23,962 nt of DNA from assembly GCA_015852425.1 (NCBI GenBank), contig JAAAIG010000337.1, positions 4,772 through 28,733 on the forward strand, in the 5' to 3' direction. Shown in pieces: positions 15,612 to 23,962 of the stretch. The notes below the pieces were generated by a model, which was not told the DNA's origin, did no database searches, and was given only the letters and a program-made list of their open reading frames with translations. Both the position numbers and the translations under genes were made by a program. Origin of the DNA: Gryganskiella cystojenkinii. Lineage: Eukaryota > Mortierellomycota > Mortierellomycetes > Mortierellales > Mortierellaceae. The stretch's first letter is position 1. Every line of letters starts with the position of its first letter.

Positions 15612-18176
15612 ATGACTCTAACAAGACAGACACACGCCTTGGAGACCAACGAGATCCTGTGTCTAATCGAGTCCTTTCTCGAAGAACGTCAAGATCTCGG
15701 TTCCTGTTCACTAGTCTGTCACCAATGGTATGCTGTCTTTGCCCCACGCTATTGGTGGGTAGTCTTGAACAGAGACATGTTTATCGTCCTATACAAAAAG
15801 CTTCAAAAGCATCAGTCCATGAAGAGACAGCTTCAAAACGATATCCAAGACAGGAAGCGCCAGGAGGAGGCAATAGGGGAGCTCTATGACTTTGATCTTC
15901 CACCTCTTCAACAAAAACAACAGTCACAGCCACAGCAACGTTTACCGTCTGTATCGTCTATAGTTTCTGGCTCCTCCGCACCCAAGGCCACTGAGTTCTA
16001 TCCTGAGGTCTTGGATAAAGTCTTTTATGACACACTGGCCAAAGATATTCAGGCACTCTCCGTGCGAATGGGTTATGCGAAGAGCACCAAGATCAGCGCG
16101 AATTCGCTTATGCTTCTAATGCTCTTGGCTGGACCGCGATCGGACTTGAAGAATCTGTGTGTCGACAGTCTGTGGAGCAGCTCGGACAGGTCTGTTTATG
16201 TCCCTCCATGGGCGCTCCCGCACTCCATTAGACGCAAAGTCTTGGGCGACCATCGCTGCAACAACGACGAGAAAAGCACAGTCGAGGGCAAGCAGGGAGG
16301 AACAGCAGAAGTCGACGACAACGATATCGTCAGTTTCCCCTCCACACCGCAAATGGTCCGCGAGGTGCTGGAGGCGATCCTGGCACAAAACAGAGGCCTG
16401 GAGTCAATTCGATTCCAGCGCGCTACTCTTCATCAATTGAGCTTGACGGGAACGGAATCTTCGAGACGAACCTTAATATCCGAAAAAAGGGCATCATCAC
16501 CATCAGGGAATCCACTGCAGTCGGATGCGGAGGCACCCGCGGCCAATATCGTGCTACCGGCAAGTTGGTGGTGGCCCAACTTGCGACGAATCTGTTTGGA
16601 CCAGTGCAATGTGGAACAGGATTCAATCCCCATCTTACTGGCCAACACCCCAACTCTGGAGCACCTTTCTCTCGATAGTGTGTGTGTCTCACACCCAACA
16701 ACCACAACGACAAGTTCACACTCATCGCCGCGTTTGATTCATTTCGGTTCCCCTGCAAGCAAATCGATCAGTTACCTTGAGCTATGCGATGTAAAAGGCA
16801 TACCGTTATGGATCCAACTTGACTTTGCGAGGGCTACCGTTGGTCTCAGAGTCTTCCGCTTCGTATATCGGTACGACGAGGACTCAAATACTGGAGAATT
16901 TATGCGAGCGCCATCTTCCCAATTTTTGCCGCTATTGCCGACAACAACGACTAGCCTCTCCTGCACCACCATTGGAGCATCCGATCTTGCGGCGCTGGAC
17001 AGAATGCCCTATTCTTCTGCTTTGGTTGGGTTCCTGACTCTTGAAGAAATCATGGTCGATATTGGCCGAGATTGTCGGAGGCATCTGGACGGTTTCGATC
17101 TCGATCCAACGTCACCCCAGGCACGCTTCAGGGTCAGTCACATCTTTGACTCGATTTGTACCGCCCCCGTTACAAACACTCAAGACCTGTCCCCACCGTC
17201 GTCATCACTATCGAGATCACGCCGCATCGTCATCTCTCATTGTTTGTTCCACCCAAACGAAATGACTCTGATCATCCACCGACATGGAGCATGGTTGGAA
17301 ACACTTGAGCTGATTGACATCTATGGAGTCTCGGGCAAGGATCTCCTCTTGGTTTTGCAACAGTGTCCCCGCCTCGGATATGCAAATTTCAAGTGTCCAC
17401 ACGTGGCCTTTGTCTATCAAGATCCGGAGTACGACCTTACTCAGCCTTGGGCTTGTCGGGACACACTCCAGAGTCTCACCATGCCGGTCGCGTTCAAACT
17501 CCATAGGACCCTGGGCACGCCTGATATAGCCTCGGATTCCTATTCGCATTGGGGGTTGAACCTTGAAACAGCATCAACAGATGTTCTTCTCGATCTTGAT
17601 GGCGGCTCTGAGAGTGACGATGGCCGTGGTGACAACGAGGTTGAAGATCCCGAGTTGATCCTCTCCCAAGCTTTGATCCGTCAAAACCTCTTCTTGGAGC
17701 GCTTGGGCTCTTTGGTGTCTCTGCGAGAATTGTCTCTGACCACTGAAGATTACCCCTTGCCAAAACATGGTTTGTCTTTCGAAGAGCCTGACGATGAAGC
17801 TTTGGACCTGGATCCCGCCACTGCATCACCCATCCCAGGACAGACACCAGTAATGCTTTTGGAGTCCTCTGTAGATGTGTTGGATCCGACTTTGGATCTG
17901 TGTCTGGCCAAGGGTCTGGATCGATTGAGGAATTTGAAGAAACTGGAGGTCCTCGATCTCGCATCTTACCGCCGCCGTGGGTATGGCCCTCCCAAATGTC
18001 TTACATCTGCGACGCTGTCGAGTAGAGTCGTGAGAAGTGCGGGCGAAGCAGAGGCAAAGTGGATGGCAGAGCACTGGCCTCGGTTAAGGTATGCCCGTGG
18101 GTTCGGAAGGCGTTCCGTTCTTGTGACAACATTGAAGAACCTTACTGCTGGCACTTTGAAGTATAGTTTTGAATAG
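15612..18176 (+). CDS. F-box / LRR-like protein, tandem copy B (854 aa)
   Basis: An intronless paralogue of the preceding gene in the same orientation. Residues about 10-55 are the F-box (ETNEILCLIESFLEERQDLG, then LVCHQWYAVFAPRYWW), predicted to bind Skp1. A charged helical stretch (about 62-92) and a Gln-rich linker (about 99-109) follow. The C-terminal solenoid shows LRR-like segments (LRRICLDQC, LEHLSLDSV, LETLELIDI, LRELSLTTE, LKKLEVLDL) and the same KWMAEHWPRLRYARG ending as copy A. A Ser/Thr/His-rich insert lies in the middle part, and an acidic Asp/Glu stretch near 665-690. Segments of this gene are found again downstream: a mid-gene piece at about 18358-18565, and its 3' end with 3' flank plus an N-terminal piece at 22960-23565. 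The substrate is unknown. Confidence 0.88.
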   Translation: MTLTRQTHALETNEILCLIESFLEERQDLGSCSLVCHQWYAVFAPRYWWVVLNRDMFIVLYKKLQKHQSMKRQLQNDIQDRKRQEEAIGELYDFDLPPLQQKQQSQPQQRLPSVSSIVSGSSAPKATEFYPEVLDKVFYDTLAKDIQALSVRMGYAKSTKISANSLMLLMLLAGPRSDLKNLCVDSLWSSSDRSVYVPPWALPHSIRRKVLGDHRCNNDEKSTVEGKQGGTAEVDDNDIVSFPSTPQMVREVLEAILAQNRGLESIRFQRATLHQLSLTGTESSRRTLISEKRASSPSGNPLQSDAEAPAANIVLPASWWWPNLRRICLDQCNVEQDSIPILLANTPTLEHLSLDSVCVSHPTTTTTSSHSSPRLIHFGSPASKSISYLELCDVKGIPLWIQLDFARATVGLRVFRFVYRYDEDSNTGEFMRAPSSQFLPLLPTTTTSLSCTTIGASDLAALDRMPYSSALVGFLTLEEIMVDIGRDCRRHLDGFDLDPTSPQARFRVSHIFDSICTAPVTNTQDLSPPSSSLSRSRRIVISHCLFHPNEMTLIIHRHGAWLETLELIDIYGVSGKDLLLVLQQCPRLGYANFKCPHVAFVYQDPEYDLTQPWACRDTLQSLTMPVAFKLHRTLGTPDIASDSYSHWGLNLETASTDVLLDLDGGSESDDGRGDNEVEDPELILSQALIRQNLFLERLGSLVSLRELSLTTEDYPLPKHGLSFEEPDDEALDLDPATASPIPGQTPVMLLESSVDVLDPTLDLCLAKGLDRLRNLKKLEVLDLASYRRRGYGPPKCLTSATLSSRVVRSAGEAEAKWMAEHWPRLRYARGFGRRSVLVTTLKNLTAGTLKYSFE

Positions 18177-18357
18177 AGAATGAGCTTTTATTTTACTTCT
18201 TTTATGCTTTTCTTGTTTTTGTTTGGTTGTAAATATATCTTTTGTTTATTAACTTTGAAGCAAGAACAAAAAAAAAATACAAAGATCACAAACGATGCAT
18301 CAATTGGGCTGTAGACATATTGTTTCCTTGCCAGTTGTCAAACGATCCAGTGACTTC

Positions 18358-18565
18358 GCCAACACCCAACACTGGAGCGCCTTTCTCTGGCCACCAACAA
18401 CAACATCAACAAGGTCATACTCATCGCCGCGTTTGATTCATTTCTGTTCCCCTGCAAGCAAATCGATCCGCTACCTTGGGCTGTGCGATGTAAAAGGTAT
18501 ACAGTTACGGATCCAACTCGACTTTGCGAGGGCAACAGTTGCTCTCAGAGTCTTTTGCTTCCCAC
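18358..18565 (+). pseudogene. Fragment of an F-box gene (mid-gene segment)
   Basis: About 208 bp closely resembles the middle of copy B (about 16637-16860). The shared protein segment reads SSPRLIHFCSPASKSIRYL...LCDVKG...IQLDFARATVALRVF. The Ser/Thr/His insert differs in length. It has no start and no F-box, and loses similarity after about 18565, shortly before a MITE. It directly follows the 3' flank of copy B, so it is a truncated extra copy rather than part of that gene. Confidence 0.75.
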
Positions 18566-18607
18566 GTCTTATTCCATTGAAATTTTTCAGCGACCGCATT
18601 ATCAATT

Positions 18608-18761
18608 ATCATTGGCCCAAACTCTAAAATTATTCGAGTTGTTTATTCTAACATCCCACAAAGTGGACAATGAGTCCACTTCGCACTCTGTGTAGCACAC
18701 CAAAATTGAATAAGAGGACTGGAATAATTTATATCGAACCATAGAGTTTGGGCCAATGATA
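18608..18761. mobile_element. MITE, TA-flanked, Tc1/mariner-like in structure
   Basis: A 150-bp core (18610-18759) starts TCATTGGCCCAAACTCTA and ends with its exact inverse, with TA on both sides (18608-18609, 18760-18761). The inverted similarity continues inward (AAATTATTC, AGT, TTATTC) if a gap of about 12 bases is allowed. The centre contains a perfect hairpin AAGTGGAC-AATGA-GTCCACTT (18661-18681). It has no coding capacity. The TA duplication suggests mobilisation by a Tc1/mariner transposase; the family name is unknown. Confidence 0.7.
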
Positions 18762-19098
18762 ATACCAGGAATTAAAGGAAAACCTGCTGGTTGCACTGGA
18801 AAATTTCAGTGAAATCAGACATGGGCTGTATATCGTTACTGTATAAGGAGGAATGTCGGAAAAACAGAAAAACATGCCATGGACACAAAGTGAACGGGCG
18901 GGGGCGGGTTGATGGTGAGCATCTCGATCTCGTTGGGGGAGAGGGGGGAAAGTTTAGACTCAGCCCAGTCTCCCTTGAAGCTACGTCCTCCATTTGCCCT
19001 TCTTTTGTGGGATTTGGCTTTTCGCTTCTGCGGAAGACTGGTAAAATTTTCGGCGTTTTGCACTGTGCAGTCTGTACTCGCATGGACTGAAATAATCT

Positions 19099-19243
19099 TG
19101 CATTTCTATTGGCCAACACTATTTTTTCCTTTTCGTTGTACACAAACACACACGCGGCGACTCTTCTTCAAAGTTGACATGTGGACATGGAGCGAACAGG
19201 TAACTACAGTAGAGCGGAAACGGTGTTGGCCAATGGAAATACA
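19099..19243. repeat. Short inverted-repeat element (MITE-like)
   Basis: The ends TGCATTTCTATTGGCCAACAC (split as TGCATTTCTATT and GGCCAACAC) at 19099-19119 and GTGTTGG-CCAATGGAAATACA at 19223-19243 are inverse copies with two mismatches over 21 bases. About 100 bp of unrelated sequence lies between them. No clear target duplication is visible, so its mobile nature is tentative. Confidence 0.45.
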
Positions 19244-20307
19244 GGTTTACTTACCCTTAAACACCTTCCTCTACACAGAACGATTGAGATCTCTTCCCCA
19301 AAAGGAAGCACATCTCATCAAGTGTCGTGAAAGGAGGGTCGAGCCTAGGGGAAGTTCAAAAATCGAAGTGGGGCCAAAGAGAAATCGAATTGGGTGTTAA
19401 AGGGCGATGTCTGCAAAGGACAGCGCTTTTCTAACCGGATGATCGAGACTTTCGCTGGAGGCAAGCAAAAAGGGGAATCGTAAGTGCTCTAATCTCCGCT
19501 CTTCCTCTACAAATTGCTGTTCAAAAAACCTTTGATCACTCGCACTCTCCTCTCATCTGGCTCATGGACTGGTAGTTGTTGGCAATGCTGGAGTCGATCC
19601 GATTCGTTCGATGTTCAACCTTTTTTTTTTTTTTCTTTGAAAGAGGTTTGCATGCAGACGAAACACAAAAAAGGACAGGGCGAGTCCAACAACCTTATTT
19701 CATATTTTTTAATTTTCAAGTCCAGACAGAGAGCGCATGACTCTTTTGGCAGAGAACGGAATTCACCCGTATGGAAAATGACATGCCCTCTGTATTAAAT
19801 TTCAAAACTCTATTGCAATAAATTACAGTTCTGTGCTGTACAGTACTCGTTTTTCAAATCGAGATGGACAAAACACAACCGCCGGTTGGAAGAGCAGCGA
19901 ATTTGTGAGCCTGCGTCTGCCTGTTTTTTGCCATATTAGAACGGCCCAGGGTTGTGAGTTTGGAAGGCTTGTCCGAGGGACAACCCTCATTTGTTCAATC
20001 CATAGTCGCCTGCTGGATTTGAGTTGCGATCGTGATATTTGCTCACAATCCTTCTTTTGACCTTTGTGTTGTGGTCCATCTTCTGGCTTTGTTTGATTAG
20101 GGAGAGAGGTCATGTCCACCTCAACAATTTTGTTACCAAATCGTATCTGAACCCATTCTTCCAAGGTTTGCATTTTTCCTGAGACGGAGTTAGAGCTCGC
20201 TCTCACACTCTTTACCACTCTGTTCCTGAATCCTAATCCAAGTAAACAAGGACACAAAGTTGTTCCCCAAGAGACAAATCGTTCCCATCAGAACAGAGAA
20301 GAATAGG

Positions 20308-20313
20308 TATAAG
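20308..20313 (+). promoter_or_regulatory. TATA-like element of the OPT gene
   Basis: TATAAG lies 122 bp upstream of the ATG, followed by a long C/T-rich stretch (20325-20425) that runs up to the start codon. The arrangement fits a strong fungal promoter. Confidence 0.45.
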
Positions 20314-20429
20314 TACTTCAGCTTTCCCCAATTTTCATTTTTTTCTTTGTGCCTTTTTGAAACCACCCTACCCCCCTCACCACCCTCCCTTCCTTCCCCC
20401 TTCCGCACCAACCCTCACCTTTTTCCATC

Positions 20430-22734
20430 ATGGACAAAGCTGAAGCATACTCCGAGAAGTACGTCGACGAGAAGCAAATCGATGCCGAGCAAGCCCTCAA
20501 CCTTGAGGAAGAGGATGACTCGCCCATCGAGGAGGTTCGCGTCACTGTCTCCAGTAAGTCATCATCTCCTTATTCTCCATCTACCTTATTCTCTTCGACT
20601 TCCTAGAAAAAAAGTACAAAAGTACTGATAATGCTGCTACTGTTCGTTGTACTTTTCAGACACCGATGACCCCTCCATTCCCTGCAACACTTTCCGTATG
20701 TGGTTTCTTGGTTTGTTCTGGACCTGCTTTGTCTCTTTCGTCAACCAGTTCTTCTACCTTCGCCAGAACCCTATCTCTATCGGTTACTCTGTCTGCGCTT
20801 TGCTCTCCCTCCCCATGGGTCACTTCATGGCCCGCGTCTTGCCTACCCGTCAATGGAGCACTTTTGGTTACAAGTGGTCCCTGAACCCCGGCCCCTTCTC
20901 CATCAAGGAGCACGTCTTGATCGGAACCATGGTTGCTTGCAACTCTGGTACTGCTTACGCCGTCGATATCGTTATTTTGCAAAAGATCTGGTACAGCTCT
21001 GAGAAGGCCTTCGTCGCCGGTATGTTCTTGGTCTTGACCACCCAGATTACCGGTTTCGCCCTCGCTGGTGTTATCCGTCGTTTCTTGGTCCAGCCCGCTC
21101 ACATGGTCTGGCCCTCGACCCTCGTCACCGCCTCGCTCTTCCGTTCGCTCCACGCTTCCTCCGAGGTCGACGCCAGCGGACGTATGTCCCGCTTGAAGTA
21201 CTTCGGTATCGTCGCTTTTGGTTCCTTCTGCTACTACTGGATCCCCGGTTTCATTTTCCCAACGATCGGAACCATTGCCTGGATTTGCTGGATCAACCCC
21301 AACAACATTGTCCTCTCCCAGATCACTGGTTCCAACGGTCTCGGTGTTGGTGTTATTGCCCTTGACTGGGCTGGTGCCACCCAGGTCATCGCGCCCATGG
21401 TCACCCCTTGGTTCGCTCAGGTCAACGTCTTGGTCGGTTTCGTCCTCGTTGCCTGGATCATAGTCCCCGTAGCTTACTACACCAACCTCTGGGACTCCAA
21501 GAACTACCCCATCGTCAGTGCCGGTCTTTACAAGGATGATGGCTCCCCTTACAACAAGACCGCTGTCTTGGACGCTGCCGGTATCCTCAGTGAAGACCAG
21601 TACTTGGCCTATGGACCTCTTCGTATGGATTCCTTCTTTGCCTTGACCTACGGAGTTGGTTTCGCTGGTTTGACCTCTACCATCGTCCATGTCATCCTCT
21701 ATAACGGTCGTGAGATCGTCGCCCGCTGGAAGTCTGCCCGTCAAGACGATGAGGATATTCACTCGCGCCTCATGCGCGTTTACCCCGAGGTTCCCGACTG
21801 GTGGTACGGACTCCTTGGTGTCGTCACCTTTGCCTTGTCCATGGTCACTTGCGTTGTCTGGGATTACATGCCCTGGTGGGCCCTCCTCTTGGCTCTCTTC
21901 ATTGCCATCATCTTCGTTCTCCCCGTCGGTATCGTCGCGGCCATCACCAACCAGCAGCCCGGTTTGAACGTCGTGACCGAGTACGTCATTGGTTACCTCC
22001 TCCCTGGTCACGCCATTGCCAACGTCACCTTCAAGACCTACGGTTACATCGTCAACGTTCAGGCCCTCAACTTCGTCTCTGATTTGAAGTTGGGACACTA
22101 CATGAAGATCCCCCCAAGAATCATGTTCATGGCCCAGTTGGTCTCCGCTGTCATCTCTTGCATCATCAACTTGGGAACTGCCACCTGGTTGATCAATACC
22201 CGCGAGAAAATCTGCACGCCCGATGGCTTCCCCTTCACCTGCCGTAACACCAGAACCTTCTACTCCGCCTCAATCATTTGGGGTGCTATTGGACCCGCTC
22301 GTGTCTTCGGTGGCAAGGATGGTGCTCTTTACGGTCCCGTCCAGTGGGGATTCATTGCCGGTGCCATCCTTCCCATCTTGACCTGGGCCTTGGCCAAGAA
22401 GTTCCCTAACAAGAACTGGTTGAGCTTGGTCCACTGGCCCGTGTTGCTCGCCGCTACCTCGTACATGCCCCCAGCTCTCCCTTACATGTACACCAACGGT
22501 CTCTTCCTCGGATTCATCTTCGCCTATGTCCTCAGACGTTACCGTTATGATTGGTGGGCCCGTTACAACTACTTGACCTCGGCCGCCCTCGACACTGGTG
22601 TCGCCATTTGCGGTCTTGTTATCTTCTTTGCCATTCAGTCCTGGGATGGCGCTTTCCCTGCCTGGTGGGGTAACCCCGCCGATGAGAACTTTGACCACTG
22701 CGCACTTGGTGGTGGCAACTTCTTCGGCCAATAA
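20430..22734 (+). CDS. OPT-family small oligopeptide transporter (732 aa, two exons)
   Basis: The product is a proton-coupled importer of short peptides (tetra/pentapeptides, glutathione-like) of the OPT family, expected in the plasma membrane. Exon 1 is 20430-20553 (41 codons plus one base) and exon 2 is 20660-22734; joining them restores the family motif EEVRVTVSNTDDPSIPCNTFR. Other landmarks are NPGPFSIKEHV (residues 117-127), DEDIHSRLMRVYPEVPDWWY (about 406-425), TNQQPGLNVVTEYVIGYLLPG (about 471-491, in two parts TNQQPGLNV and TEYVIGYLLPG) and KIPPR (524-528). Many hydrophobic segments are consistent with the usual 12-16 membrane helices. The length is normal for the family. Third positions are strongly C-biased, unlike the F-box genes, which suggests high expression. 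Peptide substrate and exact localisation are inferred from the family. Confidence 0.95.
20554..20659 (+). other. Spliceosomal intron of the OPT gene
   Basis: A 106-bp intron with a canonical GTAAGT donor and TTTTCAG acceptor. A branch-like ACTGATA lies at about 20623-20629, some 30 bases before the acceptor. Splicing joins A|AC into an Asn codon and keeps the frame; reading through the intron meets stops. Confidence 0.9.
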
Positions 22735-22959
22735 GTCTCGAAGTCTCGATATCGATTTTTCAACAAAGAACATTTCCTTTACGAAACCTTTATCTAGTAA
22801 ACACATCGTGTATCATAATAATACAAATATCTTTGAAAAAAAAACCGTTTATGTGCTTATGAGATTCTCTACTTATTGAATCCATGCCACTGATCAATGG
22901 GGTACTGCTTGGGTGATAATGGCACGGAATGGCCTCATTCCGATTTGGTGACAAAATTG

Positions 22960-23172
22960 AAGAGTCTTAAAAGCTGGCACTTTGAAGTATGGCTTTGAAT
23001 AGCGAACAATATTTTGTTTTTCTTTCGGGTTATCTGTTTTTGTTTGGTTGTAAATATATTTTTTGTCTATTAGCCCTGAAGCAAGAACAAATAACATACA
23101 AGATCACAAGTGATGCTTGTTGTATGTAGACTCGTTGTTACCTTGCCAGTTTGCCTAACGTTCAAGTGACCT
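22960..23172 (+). pseudogene. Duplicated 3' end and 3' flank of an F-box gene
   Basis: This stretch matches the end of copy B and its downstream sequence (about 18130-18355). The last codons (GCTGGCACTTTGAAGTATGG, TTTGAATAG) and the non-coding part (TTTTTGTTTGGTTGTAAATA, GAAGCAAGAACAAA, TTGCCAGTTTG) align. Similarity ends at about 23172, close to the point where the other copy joins the mid-gene fragment. Confidence 0.7.
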
Positions 23173-23310
23173 TGACCACCTCGCCGCCATATTTTCCTTA
23201 GAACTTTTTTTTGTAACACCACAGGAAACACTTTTTTCGTTTGTTTTTGCGTTCCAAACAAATGCGTTGCACCGTTCCGCACTGATGCATCCGTCCAGAT
23301 GTGATAGGTT

Positions 23311-23565
23311 CAAAACGATAGCCAAGTCAAGAAGCGCCAGGAGGAGGAGACACTGAGAGAGCTCTTTGGTGAAGAAGACCTGTTTCCTGACTTTCTTAAT
23401 CTTTTCCAGCCACAACCGCAACAAAAACAACCCCATCAGCTACAACCCCATCAGCTACAACCACAGCAGCCTTTACAAGACCGTCACCCCTTCGCCTGTA
23501 GTTTCTGGCCCCTCTGCTACCGAGGCCACTGAACTTGATCCCGAGTTTGACAATACTCCTAGACT
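23311..23565 (+). pseudogene. N-terminal linker fragment of an F-box gene
   Basis: The translation NDSQVKKRQEEETLRELFG... followed by a Gln-rich run, then PSPVVSGPSATEATELDPEFD in the next frame, matches residues about 76-135 of copy B (NDIQDRKRQEEAIGELYDF ... VSGSSAPKATEFYPEV). The frame changes in between, the F-box itself is missing, and the Gln-rich part is enlarged by a 15-bp tandem repeat (CCCCATCAGCTACAA). It is a broken remnant. Confidence 0.72.
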
Positions 23566-23627
23566 AGGATTCTTGTTTATTTTAAGGCATGAGGTTATAT
23601 AACCGACAAGTAACTGGAAAGCAGCCT

Positions 23628-23807
23628 TCAGTCAAGCAAGCAGCACACAAGTAGACCCAGCGCATTGCCTCTGCATGCAACAGATCCCACGGGACATCTG
23701 ATATTCTCCTTAGGTGGTCGCAAGTTATCGCCGGTAGGGAGGGCAGTGATAACGGAAAGCAAAGCCAAGGCGGCGGCAATGGCAATTGTGTTGACCTTGA
23801 AGTACAT
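23628..23807 (-). CDS. Small secreted peptide (59 aa)
   Basis: The ATG at 23805-23807 begins a textbook signal peptide: MYFKVN, then a hydrophobic core (TIAIAAALALLSVITAL), with likely cleavage near residue 22-24 (ITALPTG). The mature part is about 35 residues with four cysteines (CPVGSVACRGNALGLLVCC) and stops at 23628. All three frames of the 3' half are Cys-rich, and a neighbouring frame would give VYLCAACLTEGCFPVTC, so the annotated C-terminus may be altered by a frameshift or an unseen intron. The family is not recognised; an extracellular peptide or effector-like product is inferred only from the signal peptide and cysteines. Confidence 0.6.
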   Translation of the reverse strand: MYFKVNTIAIAAALALLSVITALPTGDNLRPPKENIRCPVGSVACRGNALGLLVCCLLD

Positions 23808-23825
23808 GCTGATTACGGTAGTGGA

Positions 23826-23908
23826 CTATGGTAGATTAGGCAAAGCAACATCAATTGTTAGGATCGGAGCGAATAGTAATGAAAAAAGATTAAGAGAGGT
23901 TGACTTAC
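23826..23908 (-). other. Probable 5'-UTR intron of the secreted-peptide gene
   Basis: On the minus strand a perfect GTAAGT donor (23903-23908) is followed by a CCTAAC branch motif (about 23857-23862) and an ACCATAG acceptor about 30 bases later (23826-23827). A second AG lies just before the ATG (23809-23810). The order and spacing fit a short fungal intron in the leader. Confidence 0.5.
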
Positions 23909-23962
23909 AGATGAGGAAAAGCGAGTTGTTATGGAATAGAAAATATTGTCAAATGCCTTTGG

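Larger units (their letters stand above)
18762..20429. other. Intergenic region upstream of the OPT transporter
   Basis: About 1.7 kb with no convincing gene. It holds the second short inverted-repeat element (19099-19243), a T run near 19620-19634, and a C/T-rich promoter close to the transporter start. Several moderately long open frames on both strands overlap each other and show no domain. Confidence 0.45.
22735..23627. other. 3' flank of the OPT gene with F-box family debris
   Basis: After the transporter stop come AT-rich 3' sequences with AATAATA-like motifs near 22818, then the scrambled F-box remnants described separately (22960-23172 and 23311-23565). No intact plus-strand gene is present. 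Confidence 0.5.

Noticed and set aside
19823..20257. A 144-codon minus-strand frame in the OPT promoter
   Set aside because: Part of it (MQTLEEWVQIRFG) looks protein-like, but no domain, no good start context and no supporting signal are visible, and it overlaps the transporter promoter.
20656..22098. A 480-codon open frame antisense to the OPT transporter
   Set aside because: It is Asp/Glu/Gly/Val-rich and arises from the C-biased third positions of the sense gene; it has no domain and the sense strand encodes an obvious OPT protein.

Overview
The window looks like nuclear DNA of a filamentous early-diverging fungus, most likely a Mortierellomycotina species (Mortierella sensu lato). The reasons are a cluster of large, mostly intronless F-box/leucine-rich-repeat-like proteins with polyQ/polyT tracts, a fungal small oligopeptide transporter with a short GTAAGT...CAG intron, pyrimidine-rich promoters with long poly(A)/poly(T) runs, and the absence of any bacterial operon or Shine-Dalgarno structure. 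The genus is an inference from gene style, not from a database search.

Layout. (1) 115-7686: three F-box protein genes, all on the minus strand (683, 572 and about 614 aa). (2) 8170-9370: a decayed plus-strand F-box pseudogene with several frame breaks. (3) 9413-9796, minus: a 127-aa protein of the limonene-1,2-epoxide hydrolase / SnoaL-NTF2 fold, possibly of bacterial origin, whose expected catalytic Arg is a Trp. (4) 10078-11446: a 1.37-kb Mutator-like transposon relic with about 200-bp terminal inverted repeats full of a GTCGTCCGA motif, a 10-bp target duplication differing at one base, and only the frameshifted C-terminal (SWIM zinc finger) part of its transposase. (5) 11457-12741: mostly non-coding, with a trace of decayed minus-strand coding sequence. 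(6) 12742-18176: two plus-strand tandem F-box paralogues (869 and 854 aa), followed at 18358-18565 by a fragment copied from the middle of such a gene. (7) 18608-19243: a TA-flanked MITE and a second short inverted-repeat element. (8) 20430-22734: a two-exon OPT-family oligopeptide transporter (732 aa). (9) 22960-23565: scrambled remnants of the same F-box family (a 3' end with 3' flank, then an N-terminal piece). (10) 23628-23807, minus: a 59-aa secreted peptide with a probable 5'-UTR intron.

Biologically this is a fast-evolving F-box array: five intact genes, one pseudogene and at least two sets of fragments, interrupted by transposon debris and by two metabolic or transport genes. The F-box proteins would act as substrate adaptors of SCF ubiquitin ligases. 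Their divergent C-terminal parts and repeated duplication suggest gene birth and death rather than one fixed pathway. The transporter and the hydrolase-like gene have no evident functional link with the array. I found no tRNA, rRNA, CRISPR array or viral gene.
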